Below, one piece after another: positions 17,044 through 25,848 of a stretch of 33,992 bases of DNA; the stretch's first letter is position 1, and each line of letters begins with the position of its first letter. Both the position numbers and the translations under genes were made by a program. The stretch covers positions 1-33,992 of the forward strand of contig JAISRR010000119.1 in assembly GCA_031273565.1 (NCBI GenBank). Direction: 5' to 3'. The notes below the pieces were generated by a model. The model was not told the DNA's origin, searched no databases, and saw only the letters and a list, made by a program, of their open reading frames with translations. This DNA is from Zoogloeaceae bacterium (GTDB lineage: Bacteria > Pseudomonadota > Gammaproteobacteria > Burkholderiales > Rhodocyclaceae).

Positions 17044-17571
17044 ATGTTGAAAAAAAGCGTTTTGGTTGTTTTGGCGTTTCTGTTGTCTCTGGCCGGGTGC
17101 GGGCAGGACGAAAGCGGCGCGCTCAGCCGGAATCAGAATGAAGCGACCGTTTCTGCGGATGCGGACAGCGTTCGTGATTCCGGGGACGCGGATGAAGATG
17201 ACGATGACGAAAATGAAGCGCGTGGCGCGCCCTTTTCGCGTTCCGGGGCGGTCGCGCAGATGCAGGAGGGTTGCAGGACAAACAATCTTTATCCCACGCT
17301 GACGGCGGCAGAGGGTCAGCAATTGTGCGCCTGTTTTTATGATGAAGCCTTTGGCAACTTGAGCGATGCGGAATGGGCTGAATGGATGAGAGAAGGAAAG
17401 CTGCGCAGCGAACTGATGAAAGATGTCATGAAGGGCAAGCAGCCGGATGCGGAAGCAGAAGCCAGACTGGAGCGCAGCAACCGAAAATGGGGAAGTATTT
17501 ACGCCAAAAGCGAAAAATTCTGCATCCAGAAATTGGGGTTGAAGGTCACGCCCGTTCACCGTGAAGACTGA
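17044..17571 (+). CDS. Predicted lipoprotein with four conserved cysteines (paralogue of the previous gene)
   Basis: The family is not recognised. ATG 17044 is chosen (175 residues) because an AGAAGGG ribosome site ends 5 bases before it. The track's GTG 17038 lies within that site. The signal peptide ends LSLAGC (lipidated Cys ~18). A long acidic linker ([14 protein letters not shown]) precedes the domain shared with the upstream lipoprotein: GC-x17-CAC, then [12 protein letters not shown], then CIQKLGLKV. Overall identity is low apart from this core, so the duplication is old. The 227 bases between the two paralogues contain no supported gene. It is followed 26 bases later by uppS. Confidence 0.75.
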   Translation: MLKKSVLVVLAFLLSLAGCGQDESGALSRNQNEATVSADADSVRDSGDADEDDDDENEARGAPFSRSGAVAQMQEGCRTNNLYPTLTAAEGQQLCACFYDEAFGNLSDAEWAEWMREGKLRSELMKDVMKGKQPDAEAEARLERSNRKWGSIYAKSEKFCIQKLGLKVTPVHRED

Positions 17572-17597
17572 TAACAAAACCATTGACGAGGCGGCGC

Positions 17598-18353
17598 ATG
17601 ACTTTCTTTAAAAGCGCGACCCGCGAACTGCCGGAAATCCGGGCGGTGCCACGGCATATCGCCATCATCATGGATGGCAACGGACGCTGGGCGAAAAAAC
17701 GTTTTCTGCCCCGCGTCGCCGGTCACGTCAAGGGGGTGGAAACCGTGCGCGAAGCCGTGCGCGCCTGCATTGAACAAGGCGTCGAATACCTGACGCTGTT
17801 TGCCTTCAGCTCGGAAAACTGGCGGCGTCCCGCCGAAGAAGTCAGCCTGCTCATGCAGCTTTTCGTCTCCGCGCTGGAACAGGAAGTGAAAAAATTGCAG
17901 AAAAACGGCGTGCGCCTGCGGGTGATCGGCGAGTTGTCGCGTTTTGACGCCCAATTGCAAACCATGATTCGGGAGGCCGAAGCCGCCACAGCGGAAAACA
18001 CCCGCCTCAACCTCACCATTGCCGCCAACTATGGCGGTCGCTGGGACATCCTGCAAGCCGTCAATCGCCTCGCCGCCGACCAGCCGGAAAAAGCCGGAAA
18101 CTGGACGGAAGCCGAACTTGAACCTTACCTTGCCACCCATTTTGCGCCGGAGCCGGATTTGTTCATCCGCACGGGCGGCGAAGAGCGCATCAGCAATTTT
18201 CTCCTCTGGCAACTGGCCTACACCGAATTTTATTTTACCGAAACCCTGTGGCCAGAATTTGACCCGGAGGCGCTGAAAGCCGCCATTTCCTCCTATCAGC
18301 GCCGCGAACGAAGGTTCGGGCGCACGAGCGAACAACTGGTGGAGAAATCCTGA
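17598..18353 (+). CDS. uppS: Undecaprenyl diphosphate synthase
   Basis: This cis-prenyltransferase condenses isopentenyl diphosphates onto farnesyl diphosphate to make the C55 carrier lipid for peptidoglycan and O-antigen. ATG 17598 with GAGG 6 bases upstream gives 251 residues. The signature [16 protein letters not shown] (20-35) carries the catalytic Asp26. Further motifs are [19 protein letters not shown] and the C-terminal [22 protein letters not shown]. It is followed by a repeat-rich gap before cdsA. Confidence 0.97.
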   Translation: MTFFKSATRELPEIRAVPRHIAIIMDGNGRWAKKRFLPRVAGHVKGVETVREAVRACIEQGVEYLTLFAFSSENWRRPAEEVSLLMQLFVSALEQEVKKLQKNGVRLRVIGELSRFDAQLQTMIREAEAATAENTRLNLTIAANYGGRWDILQAVNRLAADQPEKAGNWTEAELEPYLATHFAPEPDLFIRTGGEERISNFLLWQLAYTEFYFTETLWPEFDPEALKAAISSYQRRERRFGRTSEQLVEKS

Positions 18354-18369
18354 AGGCTCCGCGAATCTG

Positions 18370-18468
18370 GTAGAAACCGCCGTTGTTAACCTGCGGCGCA
18401 ATGGTAGGGCGGGATCGTAGAAACCGCCGTTGTAACCTGCGGCGCGCTCGGAGAGCGCGCCCTACCTG
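18370..18468. repeat. Tandem partial repeats plus palindrome, copy 3 of the GC-rich family
   Basis: A ~30-base unit beginning GTAGAAACCGCCGTTGT and ending AACCTGCGGCGC occurs twice (18370-18399 and 18417-18445); the second copy lacks one T. The second runs into a 9-bp hairpin GGCGCGCTC-gga-GAGCGCGCC (18441-18461), followed by cctac. The reverse complement matches the elements at 6631 and 556. It occupies the uppS-cdsA gap, with no T-tract. Confidence 0.75.
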
Positions 18469-18488
18469 AAACATGAAAGACTGAATCG

Positions 18489-19364
18489 ATGCTGAAACAA
18501 CGGATTATCACGGCGATTGTGCTGCTTGTGGGTTTTCTTGCGGCGTTGTTTTATCTGCCGCCCTTGTATTGGGCGGGGCTGATGGCGCTGGTGTCGGCGG
18601 TGGCGGCGGGGGAGTGGGGCGGTTTGGCGGGGTTGCAACCGCGTGGGCGGTTGCTGTTTGGCGGGGTGATGCTCATTTGCCTTGTTTTGAGCATAAATTC
18701 ATTTCCTCTGAAATTGATTGCGCTTTCCTTTCATCTACATATTGTCATAGAGTGGCTATCGTACCTGTTGTCGGCTTTCTGGTGTCTGGTTGTGCCCTTC
18801 TGGTTGTGGCGGCGTTGGCGCTTGAATCTGGCGACATGGTGGGGCAAGGGTATCCTGCTTGTTCTGGGGGGCTGCCTGATTCTCGCCACATGGTCTGCTT
18901 TCGTTGGATTACGCGAAGCGAATCCTTTCTCGCTGTTGATAGTGCTTGGTATTGCATGGGTTTCCGATATTTCAGCCTACTTTGTTGGAAGAAAATTTGG
19001 TGGGCGTAAGTTGGCGCCTGAGATCAGTCCTGGTAAAACCTGGGCGGGTGTCTGGGGGGCATTGGTGGGTGTTGCGATCTATGGAAGCGTTCTATTTTTG
19101 GCGTCTCTGATGTCTGGTGTCATACATTACTTCGTTTTTGGCATATTCACTTTCATTTTCTTTGCGGTACTCGGCATCATGGGCGACCTGTTTGAATCAC
19201 TTCTGAAACGTCAGGCGGGCATCAAGGACAGCAGCAATATTCTGCCGGGGCATGGTGGCGTGCTTGACCGTATTGATAGCCTGATGGCAATTCTGCCTTG
19301 CTATAACGCAGTGTTGTCACTGTTTGTCATGACATTGCTCTGGTTGGACTCCTACCGGTTTTAG
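18489..19364 (+). CDS. cdsA: Phosphatidate cytidylyltransferase (CDP-diglyceride synthase)
   Basis: CdsA makes CDP-diacylglycerol from CTP and phosphatidic acid at the inner membrane, the branch point for all phospholipids. The 291-residue protein has many hydrophobic segments. The family signature is near the end ([20 protein letters not shown] followed by VLDRIDS), with the Lys-Asp and the Asp pair that bind metal and CTP. DIS[23 protein letters not shown] is also typical. The central part is clearly poorer in GC than its neighbours (38% over 18681-18780). It ends 2 bases before the dxr ATG. Confidence 0.95.
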   Translation: MLKQRIITAIVLLVGFLAALFYLPPLYWAGLMALVSAVAAGEWGGLAGLQPRGRLLFGGVMLICLVLSINSFPLKLIALSFHLHIVIEWLSYLLSAFWCLVVPFWLWRRWRLNLATWWGKGILLVLGGCLILATWSAFVGLREANPFSLLIVLGIAWVSDISAYFVGRKFGGRKLAPEISPGKTWAGVWGALVGVAIYGSVLFLASLMSGVIHYFVFGIFTFIFFAVLGIMGDLFESLLKRQAGIKDSSNILPGHGGVLDRIDSLMAILPCYNAVLSLFVMTLLWLDSYRF

Positions 19365-19366
19365 TG

Positions 19367-20563
19367 ATGAGCGATCCCCAAACCCTCACCCTTCTGGGTT
19401 CCACCGGCTCTATTGGCAACAGCACGCTGGAGGTGTTGCGGCTGCACCCGGAGCGTTACCGGGTGTTTGCCTTGTGCGCGCATCGGCAGTGGGAGCGTCT
19501 ACTGCTTCAGTGTCGGGAATTCAGGCCGGATTACGCCGTGTTGGGCAGCGCGGAGGATGCGGGGCATTTGCAGGCGGCTTTACGTGAATCCGGGATCAAA
19601 ACCGAAGTGCTGCATGGCGCGGAGGCTTTGTGTCAGGTGGCGGCGGCATCGGAAGTGGATACGGTGATGGCGGCGATTGTCGGCGCGGCGGGGCTGGCTC
19701 CGGCGCTGGCGGCGGTGCGGGCGGGGAAAAAAATTCTGCTGGCGAACAAGGAAGCGCTGGTGATGACCGGCGCACTGTTCATGCAAACCGTTGTCCGTCA
19801 CGGCGCGACGCTGTTGCCGGTCGATAGCGAGCACAACGCGATTTTTCAAAGTCTGCCTGCGGGCTTCAAGCCGGGGTTGGCGCATACGGGGGTGCGCCGT
19901 CTGTTGCTCACGGCGTCGGGCGGGCCGTTTCGCAATCGGGCGGCGGCGATGGAATCGGTGACGCCGGAGGAAGCCTGCGCCCATCCGAATTGGGCGATGG
20001 GGCGTAAAATATCGGTGGATTCCGCTTCCATGATGAACAAGGGGCTGGAACTGATTGAGGCGCACTGGTTGTTTGGCGTGCCGGGCGAGCGGATTCAGGT
20101 GGTGGTGCATCCGCAAAGCGTGATTCATTCGCTGGTGGAATACGTGGATGGTTCCGTATTGGCGCAGTTGGGTAACCCGGATATGCGCACGCCGATTGCG
20201 CACGCGCTGGCTTACCCGGAGCGTATTGCGGCGGGCGTTGCGCCGCTGGATTTGTTCCAGATTGCGCGGCTGGATTTTCAGGCTCCGGATGTTGAGCGTT
20301 TTCCCTGCCTGAAGCTGGCTTACGCGGCGCTGGCGGCGGGTGGAACGGCGCCTGCGGTGTTGAACGCGGCGAACGAAATCGCGGTTGATGCTTTTTTGGC
20401 GCGGCGGCTTTCTTTTCCCGGCATTGCCTGGCTGGTCTCCGCCGTTCTGGACGCCTTGCCCGTTATCCCGGCAGAGACGCTGGAAGTGGTGCGGGCTGCG
20501 GATGCCGAAGCCCGGATTCGCGCGGGTGAACTGTTGCAGAAATTTTTTGAGAGCGGATGCTGA
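19367..20563 (+). CDS. dxr: 1-deoxy-D-xylulose 5-phosphate reductoisomerase
   Basis: Dxr converts DXP to 2-C-methyl-D-erythritol 4-phosphate with NADPH, the second step of the MEP isoprenoid pathway that ultimately feeds UppS. From ATG 19367 it has 398 residues. A GTG at 19364 overlapping the cdsA stop is the alternative. It shows the NADPH fold [13 protein letters not shown] (11-23), ALVMTG, the metal-binding [10 protein letters not shown], and the loop [17 protein letters not shown] followed by the HxxF-type AHWLF. The start and end are tightly packed against cdsA and rseP, indicating one transcript. Confidence 0.97.
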   Translation: MSDPQTLTLLGSTGSIGNSTLEVLRLHPERYRVFALCAHRQWERLLLQCREFRPDYAVLGSAEDAGHLQAALRESGIKTEVLHGAEALCQVAAASEVDTVMAAIVGAAGLAPALAAVRAGKKILLANKEALVMTGALFMQTVVRHGATLLPVDSEHNAIFQSLPAGFKPGLAHTGVRRLLLTASGGPFRNRAAAMESVTPEEACAHPNWAMGRKISVDSASMMNKGLELIEAHWLFGVPGERIQVVVHPQSVIHSLVEYVDGSVLAQLGNPDMRTPIAHALAYPERIAAGVAPLDLFQIARLDFQAPDVERFPCLKLAYAALAAGGTAPAVLNAANEIAVDAFLARRLSFPGIAWLVSAVLDALPVIPAETLEVVRAADAEARIRAGELLQKFFESGC

Positions 20564-21945
20564 TGACAACGATTCTTGCTTTTCTTGTGTTGCTGGGCGT
20601 GTTGGTGGTGATACACGAATTCGGCCATTTTGCCGTGGCGCGGCTTTGCGGCGTCAAGGTGCTGCGCTTTTCCGTCGGCTTTGGTCGCGTGTTGTGGAAA
20701 CGGCGTTTGGGTAAAGACCAGATGGAATTGACGCTGTGCGCCATTCCTCTGGGCGGCTATGTGCGCATGGTGGATGAGCGCGAAGTGGATGAGGGCGAGC
20801 AGATTGCGCCGGAAGATTTGCCGCGCGCCTTCAATCGTCAAAGTGTCGGGCGGCGCAGCGCCATTGTCGCCGCCGGGCCAATCGCCAATTTTCTGCTGGC
20901 GTTGTTCATCTACTGGGTGATGTTCATGGTGGGCAGCGACGCGCTGCTCCCGGTATTGGGCGCGCCGGTCGCGGAGACGCCCGCCGCCCATGCCGGTATT
21001 GCGAATGGCGACCGGGTGCTCTCCGTGGGGGGCGAGGCCGTGGCGACTCTGGAAGATTTTCATCTGCGCCTCATGCGTCAGGCCAGCCAGAAAGATCGGG
21101 TCGAACTGGAAGTGCTGGATCGCCAGCAGGTGACGCATACGCGCCTTCTGGACATGCGGCGGCTGGCCGAAAAAGGTTGGGAGGGCGACCCGCTTGATAT
21201 TCTGGGTCTGCGCTGGTATCAACCGCCTTTCGCGCCGATTGTCGGCGAGGTGCTGCCCGCGTCGCCGGGCGAGAAGGCGGGGCTGCGGCAGGGGGATCGC
21301 GTGTTGTCCATTGATGGCGTCGCCATGCAAACCTGGGGTGAGGTTGTCGATGTCGTGCGCCGTTCTCCGGAACAGACCTTGCGGGTCGTCATTACACGGG
21401 CGGGGCAGGAGAGGTCGGTGGCCTTGACGCCGGAGACAAATGGAAAAATCGGTCGCATCGGCGTGGGCGTGTCGGAAGATGAAGTGGAAAAAGCGAAAGC
21501 GGCCTTTGATGAATTGCACACGCTGGCGCGTTATGGCCCCATGGACGCAGCAAGCAAGGCGATGCGCGCGACCTGGGATCAAACGGCGCTCACCGTGGTG
21601 ATGATGGGCAAGATGCTGACGGGCGAAGTTTCCTGGCGCAACCTCTCCGGCCCGGTGACGATTGCGGATTACGCGGGCAAGACCGCGCGCATCGGGCCGG
21701 ACGCCTACCTGAAGTTCATGGCCATCGTCAGCCTCTGTCTGGGGATATTTAATCTGTTGCCCATTCCTGTATTGGATGGAGGGCATTTGTTGTATCATGC
21801 GCTCGAAATCATCAAGGGTAGCCCCGTATCGGAAAAGGCCATGGAAATGGGGCAGAAAATCGGCATCTCCCTGTTGGCAACCCTGATGGTTTTTGCATTT
21901 TTTAACGATTTCAGTCGCCTGCTGACCCCCTTGTTTAATGGTTGA
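20557..21945 (+). CDS. rseP: Site-2 protease RseP (RIP metalloprotease)
   Basis: RseP is an inner-membrane zinc protease that cleaves anti-sigma-E inside the membrane and also removes spent signal peptides. It has 462 residues. The zinc motif HEFGH is at 20-24 in the first membrane segment and the third ligand motif LDGG is at 406-409. Between them are two periplasmic PDZ domains (roughly 120-290), the second including [25 protein letters not shown] 20557 overlaps the end of dxr by 7 bases and is best placed for the GAGAG site upstream; ATG 20563 is the alternative. It lies 3 bases before bamA. Confidence 0.96.
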   Translation: MLMTTILAFLVLLGVLVVIHEFGHFAVARLCGVKVLRFSVGFGRVLWKRRLGKDQMELTLCAIPLGGYVRMVDEREVDEGEQIAPEDLPRAFNRQSVGRRSAIVAAGPIANFLLALFIYWVMFMVGSDALLPVLGAPVAETPAAHAGIANGDRVLSVGGEAVATLEDFHLRLMRQASQKDRVELEVLDRQQVTHTRLLDMRRLAEKGWEGDPLDILGLRWYQPPFAPIVGEVLPASPGEKAGLRQGDRVLSIDGVAMQTWGEVVDVVRRSPEQTLRVVITRAGQERSVALTPETNGKIGRIGVGVSEDEVEKAKAAFDELHTLARYGPMDAASKAMRATWDQTALTVVMMGKMLTGEVSWRNLSGPVTIADYAGKTARIGPDAYLKFMAIVSLCLGIFNLLPIPVLDGGHLLYHALEIIKGSPVSEKAMEMGQKIGISLLATLMVFAFFNDFSRLLTPLFNG

Positions 21946-21948
21946 TGC

Positions 21949-24240
21949 ATGAGAAAAAAACTTTGCGCAGTTCTGGTCGCCGGTCTTGTCGCCAGCGCAG
22001 CTCAGGCTTTTGAGCCTTTTACCATTCGTGATATTCGCGTCGAAGGCATCCAGCGCACGGAAGCCGGGACGGTGTTTTCCTATCTGCCCGTCAAGGTGGG
22101 CGATACCCTGAACGACGAACAGGCTGCCCAGGCGATCAAGGCGCTGTTCGCCACCGGCTTCTTCAAGGATGTGCGCATTGAAGTGGAAGGCGATGTGCTG
22201 GTGGTGGTGGTGCAGGAACGTCCGGCCATTGCCCGCATCGACTTCATCGGCATGAAGGAATTTGAAAAAGACCAGATTACCGCCGCCATGAAGGAAATGG
22301 GACTTTCGGAAACCCAGATTTTCGACCGCGCCGTACTGGACAGGGCCGAGCAGGAATTGAAGCGCCAATATCTGTCGCGCGGCAAATATGCGGTGCAGAT
22401 TACCACCACCACCACGCCGCTGGAACGCAACCGGGTGGGCGTCAATTTCAACATCGTCGAAGGCGACGCGGCGAAAATCCGTGATATTCACATTGTGGGC
22501 GCAAAAAATTTCCGGGAAAAAGAATTGCTCGATCTGTTTGAGCAAACCACACCCGGTTGGCTCACCTGGTACACCAAGAGCGATCAGTATTCGCGGCAAA
22601 AACTCTCCGCCGATCTGGAAAAACTGCGCTCTTTCTACATGAACCGTGGTTATCTGGAATTTGAAGTGGCGTCCACGCAGGTCAGCATTTCTCCTGACAA
22701 GGAAAACATCTACATCACCGTCAATATCAGCGAAGGCGAGCGTTACCAGATTTCTTCCATCAAGCTGGCGGGCGAACTGATTTTGACGGAAGACGAAATT
22801 CGCAGCCTGATTCCCCTGAAGCCGGGGCAGGTGTTTTCGCGTGAAGAACTGAACAATACGACCAAGCTGGTCGCGGACAAGCTCTCCGAACGCGGCTATG
22901 CCTTCGCCAATGTCAACGCCGCGCCGGAACTTGACAAGGAAAACCGTCAGGTGGCGTTCACCATTTTCGTCGATCCCGGCAAGCGGGTGTATGTGCGCCG
23001 CGTCAACGTGACGGGCAATACGCGCACCCGCGACGAGGTAATTCGTCGGGAAATGCGGCAGATGGAAGGCGGCTGGTACAATGCCGATCAGGTCACGGTT
23101 TCCCGCCAGCGGGTCGACAAGCTCGACTATTTCTCCGATGTGACGGTGGAAACGCCGCCTGTGCCCGGCACGGCGGATCAGGTGGATGTGAACGTGAACG
23201 TTACGGAAAAACCCACAGGCAACATCATGCTGGGCGCGGGCTTTTCCAAGGAAGAAAAAGTCATGCTTTCCGGCTCCATCTCGCAAAACAACATCTTCGG
23301 CAGCGGCAAGCACCTGACGCTGGGACTCAATACCAGCAAGCTGAACCGCGTGTTGTCGCTCTCCTACACCGACCCCTATTTCACCGTGGACGGCATCAGT
23401 CAGGGGATTGATGTGTATCACCGCACTTTCAAGCCCACTTCTTCCACCATTGACATTGGCGATTACGAAAGCGCGTCCACCGGAGCGGGCATCCGTTTCG
23501 GTTTTCCCATTTCCGAGCGCGAGTCCATCGGCGTGGGTCTCGCCGTCGACCACACCAAGATTGATGTCTACTCCCAAAGTCCGTGGCGTTATCAGGAGTT
23601 TGTGAGCGAGTACGGCAAGTCCAACATTACGCTTCCCGCGACCGCCTGGTGGGTCAGCGATGGTAAGGACAGCGCCATTTTCCCGACCCGTGGCGTCTAT
23701 CAGCGCGCATCGGCGGAAGTCGCCCTGCCCGGCGGCGATTTGCAATACTGGAAACTCACCTACCAATACCAACGCTATTTCCCGGTTTCCAAACGTTTTA
23801 CCCTCATGCTGAACGGTGAAGTAGGCATCGCGGATGGTTTCGGCAAAAACGATGAAATGCCTTTCTACAAGAATTTCTATGTTGGCGGCATCAATTCTGT
23901 TCGCGGCTACGCTTCATCCAGTCTGGGGCCTGCCGACGAGTACGACGAAGACGAACGTCTGGGCGGCAATCGCAAGGTTGTGGGTAACGTCGAATTGTTG
24001 TGGGGGTTGCCGGGTTACGACAAGAGCCTGCGCATGGGCTGGTTCTTCGATGCCGGCCAAGCCTACAACAAAGGCAAGAAACACAAGGATTATGATGATA
24101 GGATACGCATGTCCACCGGCCTTTCCTTGTCCTGGATTTCCCCGATTGGCCCGCTGAAATTCAGTATCGCCAACCCCCTGAACGACCAGAAAGGTGACGA
24201 TACCGAAACCTTCCAGTTCCAAATGGGTTCCACTTTTTAA
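21949..24240 (+). CDS. bamA: Outer-membrane protein assembly factor BamA
   Basis: BamA is the essential core of the BAM complex, inserting beta-barrel proteins into the outer membrane. The 763-residue protein has a signal peptide cleaved after AQA (~20). Five POTRA domains follow (to ~residue 420), starting FTIRDIRVEGIQRTEAGTVF. The C-terminal 16-strand barrel includes the lid-loop motif VRGYASSSLGP (the usual VRGF/Y). The final residue is Phe (QMGSTF), the expected C-terminal signal for barrels. Gene order rseP-bamA-skp-lpxD is conserved. Confidence 0.97.
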   Translation: MRKKLCAVLVAGLVASAAQAFEPFTIRDIRVEGIQRTEAGTVFSYLPVKVGDTLNDEQAAQAIKALFATGFFKDVRIEVEGDVLVVVVQERPAIARIDFIGMKEFEKDQITAAMKEMGLSETQIFDRAVLDRAEQELKRQYLSRGKYAVQITTTTTPLERNRVGVNFNIVEGDAAKIRDIHIVGAKNFREKELLDLFEQTTPGWLTWYTKSDQYSRQKLSADLEKLRSFYMNRGYLEFEVASTQVSISPDKENIYITVNISEGERYQISSIKLAGELILTEDEIRSLIPLKPGQVFSREELNNTTKLVADKLSERGYAFANVNAAPELDKENRQVAFTIFVDPGKRVYVRRVNVTGNTRTRDEVIRREMRQMEGGWYNADQVTVSRQRVDKLDYFSDVTVETPPVPGTADQVDVNVNVTEKPTGNIMLGAGFSKEEKVMLSGSISQNNIFGSGKHLTLGLNTSKLNRVLSLSYTDPYFTVDGISQGIDVYHRTFKPTSSTIDIGDYESASTGAGIRFGFPISERESIGVGLAVDHTKIDVYSQSPWRYQEFVSEYGKSNITLPATAWWVSDGKDSAIFPTRGVYQRASAEVALPGGDLQYWKLTYQYQRYFPVSKRFTLMLNGEVGIADGFGKNDEMPFYKNFYVGGINSVRGYASSSLGPADEYDEDERLGGNRKVVGNVELLWGLPGYDKSLRMGWFFDAGQAYNKGKKHKDYDDRIRMSTGLSLSWISPIGPLKFSIANPLNDQKGDDTETFQFQMGSTF

Positions 24241-24256
24241 CGCAGGAGAATCAATC

Positions 24257-24772
24257 TTGAACACCAAATCCATCCTTGTCGCCAGTCTTTGCGTTGGTGC
24301 GCTGGCAGCCCCGTTTACAGCTTCCTTCGCTCAGGCGGCAGAGCTGAAAATCGGGTATGTGGATACCCAGCGCATTTTTCGTACTGCGCCCTCCGCCGTC
24401 AAGGCCGCCAAGGATATCGAAAACGAGTTTTCCGGCCGCGACCAGAACTTGCAGAAAATGGCGAAGCAGTTGCAGACCATGCAGGAAACCGTGGAAAAAA
24501 ACGCGCTGACCATGTCCGAAAGCGAGCGGCGCAACAAGGAGCGCGAATTTGCCGAGCTTTCCCGCGAGTTTCAAAGGAAGCAGCGTGAATTCCGCGAAGA
24601 CCTGAACCTGCGCCAGAACGAAGCCAACGCCGCCATCATCGAAAAGGCCAACAAGGCCATCAAGCAGATTGCCGACAGTGAAAAATTCGACCTGATTCTT
24701 CAGGATGTCGTTTGGGTCAGCCCGCGCCTGGACATCACCGACAAGGTGGTGAAGGCGCTCTCCGACAAGTAA
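24257..24772 (+). CDS. skp: Periplasmic chaperone Skp (OmpH)
   Basis: Skp is a trimeric periplasmic chaperone that holds unfolded outer-membrane proteins between the translocon and BAM. A TTG start at 24257 is chosen because AGGAG lies 8 bases before it. From there a proper signal peptide begins (LNTKSILVASLCVGALAAPF... cleaved after FAQA, ~27). The track's longer ORF overlaps bamA in another frame. The 171-residue product then shows IGYVDTQRIFRTAPS and a long charged coiled coil (~50-140) that forms the tentacles, as in the family. It lies 16 bases after bamA. Confidence 0.93.
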   Translation: MNTKSILVASLCVGALAAPFTASFAQAAELKIGYVDTQRIFRTAPSAVKAAKDIENEFSGRDQNLQKMAKQLQTMQETVEKNALTMSESERRNKEREFAELSREFQRKQREFREDLNLRQNEANAAIIEKANKAIKQIADSEKFDLILQDVVWVSPRLDITDKVVKALSDK

Positions 24773-24780
24773 TCCGCTGC

Positions 24781-25848
24781 ATGTCGGCGCACGCGTGGAT
24801 GCTGACGCTCGATCAGATTGTCGAGCGTCTTTCCGGCGTTTGTCCGGGCGAACTGCGTGGCGAGGGCGCGACGCCCATTCGCCAGATCGCGCCCCTGCAA
24901 AGCGCCGCGCCCGGTCAGATCGCTTTTCTGGCGAATCCGAAGTACAAAAAACACCTGCACCACACCCGCGCCAGCGCCGTTATTCTGCATCCGGACATGG
25001 CGACGGAATTGCCGGAGGCGATGGCGGCCATCCTGACGCCGAAACCCTACGTTTATTACGCCCGTGTCGCCGCCCTGCTGAATCCGCGCGCCCGCCGCGC
25101 CGCAGGCGTGCATCCGACAGCGACGGTTGAAAGCGAGATTCCCGCATCCTGCCACATCGGTGCGGGTGTCTGGGTCGCCCCCGGTGTGACGTTGGGGGAA
25201 CGGGTGGAAATCTGCGCCCATGCGATGATTGGCACGGACGTTACCATCGGCGCGGATAGCGTGATTTATCCTGGTGTCAGCATTTACGCCGACTGTTGCA
25301 TCGGCGAACGGGTCATCCTGCAGAGCGGTGCGGTCATCGGCGCGGATGGTTTCGGCTTCGCCCCCGATTTTGCCGACGATGGAAAAGGCGAATGGGTCAA
25401 GATTCCCCAGATTGGTCGGGTCGTCATCGGCAATGACGTGGAAATCGGCGCCAACACCAGTATCGACCGGGGCGCGCTGGAAGACACCATCATCGGCTGC
25501 GGCTGCAAGCTGGATAACCAGATCCAGATCGGGCATAACTGCGTGATTGGCGACTATACGGTCATCGCCGGTTGCGTCGGCATCGCGGGCAGCACCCACA
25601 TCGGGCATCACTCGGCCATTGGCGGCGCGGCGATGATTCTGGGACACCTCGACATCGCCCCCGGCACGGAAATTTCCCCCGGCAGCATGGTAATGAAAAA
25701 TATCACCCAACCCGGCAAATATACGGCGCTTTATCCGCTGGAACGGCACGAAAACTGGCTCAGGAACGCCGCGCAACTGCGGCATCTGGAGAAACTGGCG
25801 GCGAGGCTGGAAAAGCTGGAGCGGGAACAGGCCAAAAAAAGCGGCTAA
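24781..25848 (+). CDS. lpxD: UDP-3-O-acylglucosamine N-acyltransferase LpxD
   Basis: LpxD adds the N-linked hydroxyacyl chain in lipid A synthesis, in the cytoplasm from acyl-ACP. The start at ATG 24781 gives 355 residues. ATG 24799 (MLTLDQIVERL) is equally possible and neither has a strong ribosome site. The N-terminal domain (PLQSAAPGQIAFLANPKYKK) precedes a left-handed beta helix of hexapeptide repeats (residues ~110-300). The active-site His segment QIQIGHNCVIGDY is present. A C-terminal helix ends in KKSG. Unlike the usual arrangement, fabZ-lpxA-lpxB do not follow; the next gene is convergent and overlaps by 4 bases. Confidence 0.96.
   Translation: MSAHAWMLTLDQIVERLSGVCPGELRGEGATPIRQIAPLQSAAPGQIAFLANPKYKKHLHHTRASAVILHPDMATELPEAMAAILTPKPYVYYARVAALLNPRARRAAGVHPTATVESEIPASCHIGAGVWVAPGVTLGERVEICAHAMIGTDVTIGADSVIYPGVSIYADCCIGERVILQSGAVIGADGFGFAPDFADDGKGEWVKIPQIGRVVIGNDVEIGANTSIDRGALEDTIIGCGCKLDNQIQIGHNCVIGDYTVIAGCVGIAGSTHIGHHSAIGGAAMILGHLDIAPGTEISPGSMVMKNITQPGKYTALYPLERHENWLRNAAQLRHLEKLAARLEKLEREQAKKSG

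Noticed and set aside
16820-17141. Two short plus-strand ORFs between the two lipoprotein genes
   Set aside because: They are Arg/Cys-rich with no signal or domain and run into the second lipoprotein out of frame.
18441-18461. Hairpin after uppS as an intrinsic terminator
   Set aside because: There is no T-tract on either side; it belongs to the dispersed repeat family instead.
20320-23772. 1150-aa minus-strand ORF across dxr, rseP and bamA
   Set aside because: It lies antisense to three confidently identified genes. Its His/Arg/Gln-rich composition and lack of any recognisable domain are typical of shadow ORFs in GC-rich DNA.
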